A DNA stretch of 64,000 nt from contig CACZGS010000007.1 of the NCBI GenBank assembly GCA_902780785.1, forward strand, positions 124,001-188,000, written 5' to 3'. Positions 1 through 8,024 of the stretch are shown here, in pieces. Every line of letters begins with the position of its first letter. Within the stretch, counting starts at the first letter, position 1. Position numbers and translations under genes: made by a program. The notes below the pieces were generated by a model. The model was not told the origin of the DNA. It made no database searches and saw only the letters and a list, made by a program, of their open reading frames with translations. This DNA comes from Oscillospiraceae bacterium. Its GTDB lineage: Bacteria > Bacillota > Clostridia > Saccharofermentanales > Saccharofermentanaceae.

Positions 1-156
1 CCTCAGGAGTGGGAGAACACGACGGTTTCTCTGTATTTGCAGAGTATAGCCTGTTGGATAGAAGATTGGAGTGCCAGATACGGGAACGAGGAGTTCGAGA
101 AACTGGATTATAACGAGATGGCAAAGATATTATATATGGGGAAAATATATGAGTGA
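1..156 (+). CDS. C-terminal end of a DUF7660-like protein (partial)
   Basis: The first frame is open from the window edge to a TGA at 154-156, giving 51 residues; the start lies outside the window. The visible stretch contains a WENTTVSLYLQSIACWIEDW pattern, which I recognise as like the C-terminal part of the DUF7660 family (small proteins of unknown function with a W-E-N-x-T-x-x-x-Y-L-x-x-x-x-x-W-x-x-D signature). It overlaps the start of the next gene by 8 bases, so the two are probably translated together. The family assignment is from memory of the motif and no function is known. Confidence 0.6.
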   Translation, partial: PQEWENTTVSLYLQSIACWIEDWSARYGNEEFEKLDYNEMAKILYMGKIYE

Positions 157-1063
157 CAGGCAGGAGTTTTCATCCCAAAATAGCATTTCTAATAAGAACA
201 AAAAAATAATAATTCTCTACATAGCTATAACCATCGCATTGACGTGGCTTCTGCAGTTTATGCCGATGATCTTGGGACTGGATATTGAGAACACATCAAT
301 ATCATCGTTCGATTTTGCGTCACTGTTTTTCGGGATCGGAGGCGTAATACCGACTCTGGTTGGCATTATTTTCGTGTTCGTTTTTTATACGAAGGACGGG
401 ATAAAGGATTTCCTCAAAAGATGCTTTGTTCCCAACAAAGCATGCGTGCTTGCGATCCTGATCTCGCTTGTGTTGATCTGTGCAGAAGTTTTTGTTACGC
501 AGATGATCTCAAGAGGCCTTGGCGCAGAGAAGCTTGGCTTTGAGGGATTGAAGCTGATCGCACAGAACCCTTTGTACTTCTTCTATTTCCTGTTCTGGGG
601 CATCATCTCCGGACCTTTTTCAGAAGAATTCGGATGGAGAGGTTTCCTGACGGACCGCTTGTACCGGAAAGAGAAGCTCCTTCAGGCATCACTTTTTATC
701 GGCTTTATCTGGGGCATCTGGCATCTGCCGTTGTACTTTTATCCGGCACAGATCCAGCATGACTGGTTCATGATCAATCCGTTGTTGGGCCTGCTCTTTA
801 TCGTAAGCTGCATGTCAGCTGCGCTTGTTTACATGACTATCTATGTGATCGCGAAAAGAAAGGTTTTCCCGATCTTCTTCCTGCACATGTTCAAAAACAT
901 CATTCTGACCGGTGCGATGATCTATCCGTTCTCAGATACTTACAGCGTAGTTGTTGTTTTCGTTGAGATCGCAATGGACGTGCTGTTCTATGTCATATTC
1001 ACGAGAATGCCTTTCTACAAGAAGGCTTTGGAACAGACGGTGGAATCCGATTATCTGAAGTAG
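149..1063 (+). CDS. CPBP family intramembrane metalloprotease
   Basis: A 304-residue, multi-spanning membrane protein of the CPBP (CAAX protease / bacteriocin-processing, Abi) family, which cleaves or modifies membrane substrates; in bacteria many members are linked to peptide maturation or self-immunity. The three family motifs are present: EE-x3-R (E159, E160, R164 in SEEFGWRGFL), an F/W-x-x-W-H segment with H192, and a late H-x3-N (H246, N250). I chose the ATG at 149 rather than the upstream ATG at 71 because GGGG lies 7 bases ahead of it and the longer form would add an un-family-like polar stretch that overlaps the preceding gene entirely. The substrate cannot be told. Two further CPBP genes lie at 10.4 and 52.3 kb. 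Confidence 0.88.
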   Translation: MSDRQEFSSQNSISNKNKKIIILYIAITIALTWLLQFMPMILGLDIENTSISSFDFASLFFGIGGVIPTLVGIIFVFVFYTKDGIKDFLKRCFVPNKACVLAILISLVLICAEVFVTQMISRGLGAEKLGFEGLKLIAQNPLYFFYFLFWGIISGPFSEEFGWRGFLTDRLYRKEKLLQASLFIGFIWGIWHLPLYFYPAQIQHDWFMINPLLGLLFIVSCMSAALVYMTIYVIAKRKVFPIFFLHMFKNIILTGAMIYPFSDTYSVVVVFVEIAMDVLFYVIFTRMPFYKKALEQTVESDYLK

Positions 1064-1136
1064 GTAAGACGCACTTTTTCTTCCCGTGGATAACTTTTTC
1101 GCATACAATATATGAAGTGAATAAGGAGATAAACAT

Positions 1137-1775
1137 ATGGGAGTTTTCAAAGGCGGTTTAAAGTCAATAAAGATAGAACTCAAGGCGTGCAACGTCAGCG
1201 TTACCGGCGTGAATTCGGCGGGCCTTGAAGGCATTCAGTACACAGGAAGCCAGAGCCGTACGCCACAGGTGTCGTTTAAGGACGGCGCTCTTGTAATTAC
1301 GGAGAAGCCTGCGGCAGGCGGCAGGAAGGGCCTCGCGGTCAGCAATATGAGCCTTGACATCAAGATAAGTAAAGATGCGGACCTCAGGTTCCTTGATATC
1401 AAGCTCAATTCAGGTGACATCAGCGTGAAGGACGTCTCGGCTGACTGGTTCTCGGGCATTGTCGGTGCGGGCAATATCACACTCACAAACAGCAATTTCC
1501 TGAAGGCAGACCTTGTTACAAAGGCCGGCAATGTTAATGTCAGTGACACGAACCTCAATAAGGTCAGGATCGACGCGAACGCCGGAAGTGCCAAGGTGGA
1601 TGCCGTTGAGCCGCGCGACGAATACGACATCGAGTGCAACGTGAAGAAGGGCAATGTTAAGATCGGCAATAAGAGCTCGTCCGGCAAGTACAAGTCCAAA
1701 GCAGGCGGCAAGAGTTCAAAGAACACCGACTCGATCGAGATAAATGTCAATGTCGGAAACATTGAGATACAGTAA
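1137..1775 (+). CDS. DUF4097-like beta-repeat protein
   Basis: A 212-residue protein with no signal peptide or membrane segment. From about residue 60 it is made of short repeating strands rich in G-N-I/V-x-V/I and D-I-x-V, such as NSGDISVKDVSADW, the pattern of the DUF4097 (putative adhesin, right-handed beta-helix-like) family. The C-terminus is basic and rich in K, S and G. An AAGGAG sits 8 bases before the ATG. Proteins of this family are often encoded with PspC-type or anti-sigma regulators, but none is seen here; it follows a CPBP protease and precedes two membrane proteins, all on the same strand. Function unknown. Confidence 0.6.
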   Translation: MGVFKGGLKSIKIELKACNVSVTGVNSAGLEGIQYTGSQSRTPQVSFKDGALVITEKPAAGGRKGLAVSNMSLDIKISKDADLRFLDIKLNSGDISVKDVSADWFSGIVGAGNITLTNSNFLKADLVTKAGNVNVSDTNLNKVRIDANAGSAKVDAVEPRDEYDIECNVKKGNVKIGNKSSSGKYKSKAGGKSSKNTDSIEINVNVGNIEIQ

Positions 1776-1827
1776 CCGGCCTTATGGCACAATCACATTA
1801 ACAGAGATCAAAGGGGGGTAGTGCATC

Positions 1828-2670
1828 ATGACTGCTTTTATTATCTATTTGATGAGGATCCGTTATCTTCTGTCTTTTATTACGGCGGCCATCGCTCTCG
1901 TCCTGGGCATCATCGTCACTGTAAACAAATTAAAGCAGACGAAGATACTCGGATTTAGCGTGATCTTTACCGCTGTTAGCGGGATCATATCGTCGCTCTA
2001 TTTATACTTAGTGAATTACCGGGGCATCTGGGAAGTAGCAAACTTTAACAAACTGCATACAGTTTTGGTCTTGGCATTCTCGCTTGCAGGTCTTTACTTC
2101 ATATGTTTATATGTTCACCGCAATTACCATTATAAATTTATCTACTTTCCGGTACTGATCGTTCCTGTTGTCGAACGCATCGCAAATCTGATATCGAACA
2201 GACTTGTCTTCACTCTGAGCTCCCCCTACACGGAATACTACGTATTAACATCCAGGGTCCAAATAGCTCAGAACATCACTTCTCTGGTCGTCAGCACCGT
2301 TATATTCTTCATTCTGTTCATTGTTTTCTATTTGAACAAAAAGAACGAGAAATTCATCCCGCATTATTACGTCATCTGCCTCATCACTCTGATCTGGGGA
2401 GTCATCAATTACGGCTTCGCGGCTCTCTACCATTTGATCATATCTTTAGATGCAACAGCCGGTTTTGATGCAAATACAGTTGCCGATTTCATGTATAACA
2501 ACGGATATTACATAACCGTGCTCTTTACGGTATTGGGTGCGTTCGTTACCCTTATCTTCCCGGTCTACCTTTTGATCAGGGTGATCAAGGCTTCGCGCAA
2601 GGAAGATGATGAGCAGGAAGTAATGTTGGTCGGCGAGATCGAAATGCCTTCGATCGACGAACCGTCATAA
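1828..2670 (+). CDS. Multi-spanning membrane protein, tandem copy 1
   Basis: A 280-residue membrane protein with about seven hydrophobic segments, the first near residues 10-30, and a short charged cytoplasmic-looking tail ending in an acidic EVMLVGEIEMPSID stretch. It shares its layout and many residues with the next gene: T-x-x-K-x-K-Q-T-K-I-L-G after the first segment, HRNY near residue 92, N-I-x-S-L mid-protein, the I/F-P-H-Y-Y-x-I segment and the same tail. It is preceded by GGGGGG at 1813-1818. I do not recognise the family; the two genes are 16 bases apart and surely co-transcribed. A sensor or channel role would be a guess. Confidence 0.7.
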   Translation: MTAFIIYLMRIRYLLSFITAAIALVLGIIVTVNKLKQTKILGFSVIFTAVSGIISSLYLYLVNYRGIWEVANFNKLHTVLVLAFSLAGLYFICLYVHRNYHYKFIYFPVLIVPVVERIANLISNRLVFTLSSPYTEYYVLTSRVQIAQNITSLVVSTVIFFILFIVFYLNKKNEKFIPHYYVICLITLIWGVINYGFAALYHLIISLDATAGFDANTVADFMYNNGYYITVLFTVLGAFVTLIFPVYLLIRVIKASRKEDDEQEVMLVGEIEMPSIDEPS

Positions 2671-2686
2671 GGAGGTCCGCGCTGAT

Positions 2687-3505
2687 ATGTCTCTCGTTCA
2701 TTTACTGATGTGGACTTATTATATCGTGCCTTTGACAGCGGCAGTTGTCACGCTCGTCTTCGGCATCATGGTCACCGCAAGCAAGATAAAGCAGACAAAG
2801 ATCCTCGGAATAAGCCTGATCCTTTCCGCATTGGGCTCAGCCGTAGCAGGAGTTTATAACCTCTTCCTGGTATTTGCGGGATCCATGGTGGTGGCAAGAC
2901 TTGCCACTGTGCAGTCGGCCTTTGCATTAATAGTCGCGTATGCGTGCTCTGTCTGCACATGCATTTACATACACCGCAACTATCAGAAGAAATATATCTA
3001 CTTCCCGCTGTTGCTCATACCCCTTGCAAGCAGCATCTCCAATGCAGTTATCGTCGGTGTGATCAACAGGATGAATCCTGAGAATTCCGCTGGTTCTTTA
3101 GTGGTACAGCGGATCGGCATGGCCCAGAACATCAATTCACTGATCTTCAACGTTGCCGTGTCGCTGATCGTGATCATTGTTTTCTATAAGCATCGAGATA
3201 TCGAGAGGTACATTCCGCACTATTACATCATCAGCACCATCGCGTTAGTCTGGCGCTGCATCGGATTCAGCTTATATATCATCTATTATGCGATCCTTGC
3301 TTCGTCAGCAGCGAAGAACGGTTTTGCAGCATATTCTTCCGCCGATCCCGTGCAGGTTTTACTGATAGTCCAGGCGATCATCGGTTCGCTCATAAGCCTC
3401 ATCTTTCCGATCTACCTTTTCGTCAGAGTACTGCGGGCTTCACGCGAGCCTGAGGAGCCTGAAGTTATGCTGGTCGGTGAGAACGATATGCCGCCGATCG
3501 ATTAA
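2687..3505 (+). CDS. Multi-spanning membrane protein, tandem copy 2
   Basis: A 272-residue paralogue of the preceding gene, clearly from a tandem duplication: both have K-I-K/L-K-Q-T-K-I-L-G after the first membrane segment, IHRNYQ/VHRNYH, A-Q-N-I-x-S-L, P-H-Y-Y-x-I, and a C-terminal E-V-M-L-V-G-E. About seven membrane segments can be counted. AAGGAGG lies 11 bases upstream of the ATG. The copies have diverged most in the loops, which suggests that they were kept rather than recently made, perhaps as a heteromer. Family and function are not recognised. Confidence 0.7.
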   Translation: MSLVHLLMWTYYIVPLTAAVVTLVFGIMVTASKIKQTKILGISLILSALGSAVAGVYNLFLVFAGSMVVARLATVQSAFALIVAYACSVCTCIYIHRNYQKKYIYFPLLLIPLASSISNAVIVGVINRMNPENSAGSLVVQRIGMAQNINSLIFNVAVSLIVIIVFYKHRDIERYIPHYYIISTIALVWRCIGFSLYIIYYAILASSAAKNGFAAYSSADPVQVLLIVQAIIGSLISLIFPIYLFVRVLRASREPEEPEVMLVGENDMPPID

Positions 3506-3525
3506 CCTTCATAAGGAGGCCTTTC

Positions 3526-4200
3526 ATGACTGAACACAGCGATGCCTATAATTACTTTATCCACCTGCTCGATTGCACCGGTTCCGAAAGGGCGCACAAC
3601 GACTTCGATCCCAATCTGCTGGACAAGATATATGACTGGGAGCGCGAAGAAGTCGAGAAGATCATATGGACGCGCTTTAACCACAACGGTGACGGCGGTC
3701 TCGCAGTGCTAGTCGCCAAGCTTAAAGACTACGACGGCATCAAGTTGCTGGAAGACCGCTTAAGGGGCGGCATCACTTCGTCCGAATACAACCGGTATCT
3801 GGTGGAGGTCGCAACGGCGCTCTATCAGGCGACTTCGATCGACGATTACCTTGACTACCTCTACATGTACTACGATGCCAAAAAGGAAAACTCCGTCCTC
3901 AGCACGCTGATCTTCATCGCACCCGGCGAAAAGCTCTACGCCCTCTGCGCCGACGTCTACGTCAACAGCGACGACTCCCTCGCCCGCAGCACCGCCATCG
4001 ACGGCATGCTCTGCTGCAAAGGCTACATCAAGAACCCTTACGACTTCAAGGAACGCTCCGAAATGGTAAATCTGGCGCGCGCCTTCCTGTCCGACGACCG
4101 CGCTGTCCGCAAGTCCAAGCTCGCCAGCTTCGAGAACGGCGAGTTCGATTCAATCCCGCGCGCGCAAGGGCTGTATACAAAGTCGGATGTCGTTGAATAA
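3526..4200 (+). CDS. Hypothetical soluble protein
   Basis: A 224-residue acidic, soluble protein without signal peptide or membrane segment, starting 20 bases after the membrane-protein pair behind AAGGAGG. It reads as mainly helical, with short repeated helix pairs (LLEDRLRGG, IDDYLDYLYMYYDAK), and might be a HEAT-like or immunity-type protein, but no signature motif is visible. The last third uses very GC-rich codons (runs of gcc, cgc, gac), unlike its neighbours, and then meets the AT-rich repeat region that follows. Function unknown. Confidence 0.6.
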   Translation: MTEHSDAYNYFIHLLDCTGSERAHNDFDPNLLDKIYDWEREEVEKIIWTRFNHNGDGGLAVLVAKLKDYDGIKLLEDRLRGGITSSEYNRYLVEVATALYQATSIDDYLDYLYMYYDAKKENSVLSTLIFIAPGEKLYALCADVYVNSDDSLARSTAIDGMLCCKGYIKNPYDFKERSEMVNLARAFLSDDRAVRKSKLASFENGEFDSIPRAQGLYTKSDVVE

Positions 4201-4213
4201 GGGCGGCTTTTGA

Positions 4214-4533
4214 GCCGACCTGCAGACATTTTTAAGGTTTTAGTCGATTTTGTCGGTAGGTTTTGGCTTTTGGAAGGCTCTTTTCTCGCTGACCTACAGA
4301 CGTTTTTGAAGCTATCGATGGTTTTGTCTGTAGGTTTTGTTTTTTAGAGGGAGATTTTCTCGAAAACCTACAGACAAAAAAATGTTTTTCCTCGAATTTG
4401 TCTGTCGCCACTTCTTTGTTGCAAAAATGTTGCACTTTTGAGGGGTGATTTTTGCAACAAAAATAGCAATTTAGGCTATGTTGCAATATTTGTTGCAGTT
4501 TTAGTGCTTGGATCTTGCAACATTTTTGCAACA
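4214..4533 (+). repeat. Intergenic inverted-repeat cluster (CTACAGAC and GTTGCAA words)
   Basis: This fills most of the 469-base gap between 4200 and 4670. The first half repeats the word ACCTACAGAC: copies at 4292-4301 and 4366-4375 with its reverse complement GTCTGTAGGT at 4326-4335, a partial return TTTGTCTGT at 4397-4405 and a diverged copy pair near 4215-4260 (CCGAC / GTCGG). Copies are preceded by TTTTCTCG or TTTTCCTCGA. The second half uses another word: TGTTGCAAAAATGTTGCA at 4417-4434 is perfectly reverse-complementary to 4516-4533 (18 bp), with further GTTGCA/TGCAAC copies between. Transcribed on either strand it would fold strongly. No ORF here is convincing. Confidence 0.85.
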
Positions 4534-4669
4534 GCGAAAAACGCCCTTCACTCTAACCAACACGCCTCCCCAAAATGTTATAATTTCAAGTGAAGCACGG
4601 GGATAAAAGTGAAGATTCAGTTCCTGGCCAGGCATGGACTCGACTGGTAGCATCTTGAGGAATAATCAT

Positions 4670-5032
4670 ATGTCACAGAACAAGAAGAAGCCGAATATTG
4701 TAAGAATCATAATCATCGTTATTATAGCGGCGGTGCTTTTAATTCCTGTTCATTCCGCGCATGCTACGGATGGCGGAAGCAAGGTCCATTTTCCGCTGCT
4801 TCCCTGGTATGGTTTTGTCGAGTATCATTCGCTTGCGATGCCTGTGCGCGAACATCCCGTTGATCCTGAGCCTGAAGCCGAGATAGACAGGTCGAATATT
4901 CCGTCTTATATCGGAGGGCATGGTTTGATGTTTATGGTGATTCCGTTGGAGATCGTTTTTGATAAGTATGAAGTATATCCTGACGGACATAAGGTGAAGA
5001 TCAGCGGATTTGCTATAGAATGGAACGGATAA
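4670..5032 (+). CDS. Small membrane-anchored or secreted protein
   Basis: A 120-residue protein with a basic N-terminus (N-K-K-K-P-N) followed by a hydrophobic helix at about residues 11-27 (IVRIIIIVIIAAVLLIPV), then a polar domain; either a signal peptide or a single anchor with the remainder outside. The ATG at 4670 has GAGG 9 bases upstream; the ATG at 4634 lacks a site. The exterior part is rich in P, E and aromatic residues and shows no recognised domain. It is followed 23 bases later by the epimerase gene. Function unknown. Confidence 0.6.
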   Translation: MSQNKKKPNIVRIIIIVIIAAVLLIPVHSAHATDGGSKVHFPLLPWYGFVEYHSLAMPVREHPVDPEPEAEIDRSNIPSYIGGHGLMFMVIPLEIVFDKYEVYPDGHKVKISGFAIEWNG

Positions 5033-5055
5033 CGCGCACACAAAGGGGATAAACA

Positions 5056-5934
5056 GTGAAGATTTTAGTGCTTGGCGGGACAAGATTTTTCGGGATACAT
5101 ATGGTGAATGACCTGATCGCGAAAGGGCATGAGGTTACTATTGCGACCAGGGGCAGGGCACCTGATAATTTCGGAGACAAAGTAGCAAGAATCACGCTCG
5201 AGAGGACGGATGCGGCGAGTATCAAGGAAGCTCTGGCGGGGAAGCATTTTGACGTGATTGTTGATAAGATCGCGTACTGCTCGAACGACATAAAAACGCT
5301 GCTCGATGTTGCCGATTGCGACAGGTATATCTACATGTCGAGCACGGCTGTTTATGAACCGAAGCGGATCGATACGAAGGAAGAGGATTTTGACGGCGTC
5401 ACGCCCGAGTTAAGATGGTGCGACAGGCAGGATTATCCGTACGATGTGATCAAGAGGCACGCCGAGTATGCGCTGTGGCAGAAGTATGCTGACAGGAAGT
5501 GGGTTGCGGTGAGGTATCCTTTCGTGATCGGTGAGGACGATTACACCAAGCGACTGCTGTTCTATGTCGAGCACGCGATGAAGCAGCAGCCGATGTATAT
5601 CGACAACATTGATGCGCAGATGGGTTTCATCAGGTCCGACGAGGCCGGAAAGTTCATGTCTTTCCTGGTCGATAACGACTTCACCGGCGCGGTCAACGGC
5701 GCTTCCAAAGGCACCATTTCCATGCGCGAAGTTCTTGATTACGTCGAAAAGCAGACCGGCCGCCGCGCGCTCCTGACCAACAACGGTGACAAGGCACCCT
5801 ATAACGGCGAGGCCGAATACAGCATCAACACTGATAAGGCGGAGGCACTCGGCTTCGAATTTACGACACTCAAAGATTGGATATATGAACTGATCGATCA
5901 CTACATCGAACAGGTAAATTTGAAAAAGGATTAA
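5056..5934 (+). CDS. NAD-dependent epimerase/dehydratase (extended SDR)
   Basis: A 292-residue cytoplasmic protein of the extended short-chain dehydrogenase family. Near the N-terminus MKILVLGGTRFFGIH has the G-x-x-x-x-x-G NAD(P)-binding turn; YMSSTAVYE near residue 95 and a later YPYDVIKRHAE give the S/T...Y-x3-K catalytic pattern (Y-D-V-I-K here, with Y at about 133 and K at about 137). Such proteins act on nucleotide sugars or related substrates; the exact one cannot be read. Translation starts at GTG (5056) with AAGGGG 7 bases ahead. It is followed after 5 bases by a leucine-rich-repeat gene, and the two are probably co-transcribed. Confidence 0.85.
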   Translation: MKILVLGGTRFFGIHMVNDLIAKGHEVTIATRGRAPDNFGDKVARITLERTDAASIKEALAGKHFDVIVDKIAYCSNDIKTLLDVADCDRYIYMSSTAVYEPKRIDTKEEDFDGVTPELRWCDRQDYPYDVIKRHAEYALWQKYADRKWVAVRYPFVIGEDDYTKRLLFYVEHAMKQQPMYIDNIDAQMGFIRSDEAGKFMSFLVDNDFTGAVNGASKGTISMREVLDYVEKQTGRRALLTNNGDKAPYNGEAEYSINTDKAEALGFEFTTLKDWIYELIDHYIEQVNLKKD

Positions 5935-5939
5935 CAGCC

Positions 5940-6881
5940 ATGGGTGCTTATATTAATCTTACGAATTTTGTTCATATAGGGAAAGAGACCAGGACTGACG
6001 GTTTCCTGAAGACGCTGGGGTATAAGGACATTGACGCCCAAGTGATCAGCGGGATCGCCGGTAATGCGAAGATCAAGTGCATCCAAATATCAGAGCCTCT
6101 GCCGGGTGAAGCATATCAGAGGATAGATCAGATCCTTTCTTCGCGGCAGGATATTGCTTTCAGGCTTTTCCATTTTCTTGAAGATGACAAAGTGGATATC
6201 TCGTTCCTCGCGAAAATGCCGAATCTTACAAGGCTTCGTCTCGACTGCATTGATTTCAGGGATGATCAGCAGAGGATCGATCTTGATGTGCTGTCCAAAC
6301 TGAATCTGAAGTCATTACATATCGATTGTTTTGATCTGAGGAACTACGAATTCATTCAATATCTTTCGCCTGATCTGGAAGAACTTACGATCATGGCAGA
6401 TACGATGGGACCGGGCATCAACTTCGACTGCAAGTGGCTCCTTAGATATAAGAAGCTGAAGTCATTATGGCTTGGCAAAAAAGCGAAGAAAAATCTCGAA
6501 GTGATCAGTCAGCTTCCTGAATTAAAGTCTCTTGCATTAAGAGGCATCAAGGTCAATGATTTCTCGTTCCTTTATCAGATGGATCTGGAAAGATTTGCGC
6601 TTCTTTGGAACTCGAACAGCGATCTGAAAGATCTTGCGAATCTGAAGAGTCTTAAGGAGATCGAACTCTGGCGCATCAATAAGCTGGACGATATTTCTTT
6701 CATTGAAGAACTGACAGATCTTGAGATAATAAGATTGCAGGATCTCAAACACATCACCGGTCTTCCGGACTTAAACAGGCTCACAAAGCTCGAAAAGATA
6801 TTCCTTATTGATACGGGTATTGATGTAAATTCGCTTCCCGATGATCTTAAGGAAAAGGTTAGCAACTGGGACGACAGATAA
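5940..6881 (+). CDS. Leucine-rich-repeat protein
   Basis: A 313-residue soluble protein without a signal peptide. From about residue 80 it is a run of 20-25-residue leucine-rich repeats, such as MPNLTRLRLDCIDF, LPELKSLALRGIKV, LKSLKEIELWRINKL and LTDLEIIRLQDLKHI, predicting a curved protein-binding solenoid. It lies 5 bases after the epimerase and its stop codon shares one base with the next start, so it belongs to a short operon. LRR proteins without a signal are usually adaptor or recognition proteins; the partner is unknown. Confidence 0.8.
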   Translation: MGAYINLTNFVHIGKETRTDGFLKTLGYKDIDAQVISGIAGNAKIKCIQISEPLPGEAYQRIDQILSSRQDIAFRLFHFLEDDKVDISFLAKMPNLTRLRLDCIDFRDDQQRIDLDVLSKLNLKSLHIDCFDLRNYEFIQYLSPDLEELTIMADTMGPGINFDCKWLLRYKKLKSLWLGKKAKKNLEVISQLPELKSLALRGIKVNDFSFLYQMDLERFALLWNSNSDLKDLANLKSLKEIELWRINKLDDISFIEELTDLEIIRLQDLKHITGLPDLNRLTKLEKIFLIDTGIDVNSLPDDLKEKVSNWDDR

Positions 6882-7840
6882 TGAACGACAAGCTCGCAAA
6901 ATACGAATACCGCCCGGCGGATCCTAAGAAGCTGACGCTGAAGGCAGTCCTTCATAAGCTGAGGGATTACAGGCTCCTGTTCATCTTCTCGATCCCCGTG
7001 TACATCATGTGGATAAGCTTTGCGATCGCCACTATCTCGATGAGTTTCATCTACGATTTCAAGTCATCGAAGGATTACGCCGACATGGCGACCACTTATG
7101 CCGCGCTCATAGTTTCCGGTCTCGTGATCGCAGGCGTCTACATGCTGATCTTCGCGGTCAAGAAAGCTACCGATTCGAAGGCGGCGGTGGCTAATACGAA
7201 GAAGTATCTTCAGGTCTCAGACTCGTTTGCCGAAGAGGTCGAAAACGATCTCGCCAAGGGCATGCCGTTTCTTAAGAATCACAATCTCGGCATCTCGGAG
7301 AATTACATTATCGGCAATCTTACGCTGATCAATTTCACGCCGGTGATAATTCCTAAGAAAGAAGTGGTCGAAGTCGTTTATGAGATCTTCGAAGGCGCGA
7401 CGACAACGGTCGCTCATAACGGACACATAACGAATGCGAGAAATTTCTATCAGAACTTTTTCTTCAGGCTTAAGAACGGCAATTATGTTCCGGTCCAGGT
7501 CAACGATAAGTTCAAGCTCGACACTGCACTCGCGGCTATTCAGAATGCCGGCATAAAGGCGGTCGAACTGAACAGGAACGCGACCGCAAACGCACTGAAA
7601 TCAAAGCAGTACAGGAACACATATGTTGTGGAAGCAGAGAGGATCATCGTAAGGATACTGGATGTCACGAAGATCATCGCGCTGCCCATTAATGACGGGT
7701 GCACACGATTTGAAGAGCTGAGCTACGGCGAGGACGGCAGGCTCTACGTAACGGCGATCTGCAAAGACGGCGGCAAGATGAGATATACAGTTAATGAGAG
7801 AAACGTGCAGCTCACAGGAGGTGTGCGCGAATCTAAATAA
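6881..7840 (+). CDS. Two-helix membrane protein with cytoplasmic domain
   Basis: A 319-residue protein. Residues 1-30 are polar and basic, two hydrophobic helices lie at about residues 33-60 and 72-98 (LIVSGLVIAGVYMLIFAV), and the remainder (220 residues) is a soluble alpha/beta domain without recognised motif. The ATG overlaps the preceding stop by one base, so translation is coupled to the LRR gene. The layout, two helices followed by a long domain, resembles membrane sensors or PH-like membrane proteins, but I cannot name a family. Confidence 0.65.
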   Translation: MNDKLAKYEYRPADPKKLTLKAVLHKLRDYRLLFIFSIPVYIMWISFAIATISMSFIYDFKSSKDYADMATTYAALIVSGLVIAGVYMLIFAVKKATDSKAAVANTKKYLQVSDSFAEEVENDLAKGMPFLKNHNLGISENYIIGNLTLINFTPVIIPKKEVVEVVYEIFEGATTTVAHNGHITNARNFYQNFFFRLKNGNYVPVQVNDKFKLDTALAAIQNAGIKAVELNRNATANALKSKQYRNTYVVEAERIIVRILDVTKIIALPINDGCTRFEELSYGEDGRLYVTAICKDGGKMRYTVNERNVQLTGGVRESK

Positions 7841-7871
7841 ACAAAAAAGGGGAAAATTTAAGGAGGGGAAA

Positions 7872-7958
7872 ATGATAGGAAAAAGATTAAGTGCAATCGC
7901 CCCAATGTTGTCTCAAATCATCGAAAACCGCCCAATTGAGACAACAACGAGCCTATAA
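7872..7958 (+). CDS. Possible 28-residue peptide behind a strong ribosome site
   Basis: An ATG at 7872 follows a very strong AGGAGGGGA (7861-7869) and opens 28 codons ending in TAA, reading MIGKRLSAIAPMLSQIIENR and a short polar tail. It starts 31 bases after the membrane-protein gene. The coding stretch contains a perfect 10-bp inverted repeat (see 7907-7945). It could be a real small protein, a leader peptide, or the surviving start of a lost gene; the K-R-L-S-A-I-A start resembles the N-terminus of some small RNA methyltransferases, which would fit a remnant. Confidence 0.4.
   Translation: MIGKRLSAIAPMLSQIIENRPIETTTSL
7907..7945. repeat. 10-bp inverted repeat with TCGAAAAC loop
   Basis: GTTGTCTCAA at 7907-7916 is perfectly complementary to TTGAGACAAC at 7936-7945, with a 19-base loop holding ATCGAAAAC. 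The layout (arm, TCGAAAA, returning arm) matches the intergenic repeat clusters elsewhere in the window. It lies within the possible 28-codon ORF. Confidence 0.7.
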
Positions 7959-8024
7959 TCACAACCCCAAGTAACAGGGCCGCCCCACGCATGAGACGGC
8001 CCAGCGGTTAAGTCTTTAATCTGC

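Noticed and set aside
1235..1792. A 185-residue open frame opposite the DUF4097-like gene
   Set aside because: It is a mirror frame of a gene with strong coding pattern and ribosome site; its product is low-complexity L/S/T.
7977..8002. GGGCCG...CGGCCC as a terminator after the small ORF
   Set aside because: Stem of six with a 14-base loop and no following T-run on either strand.
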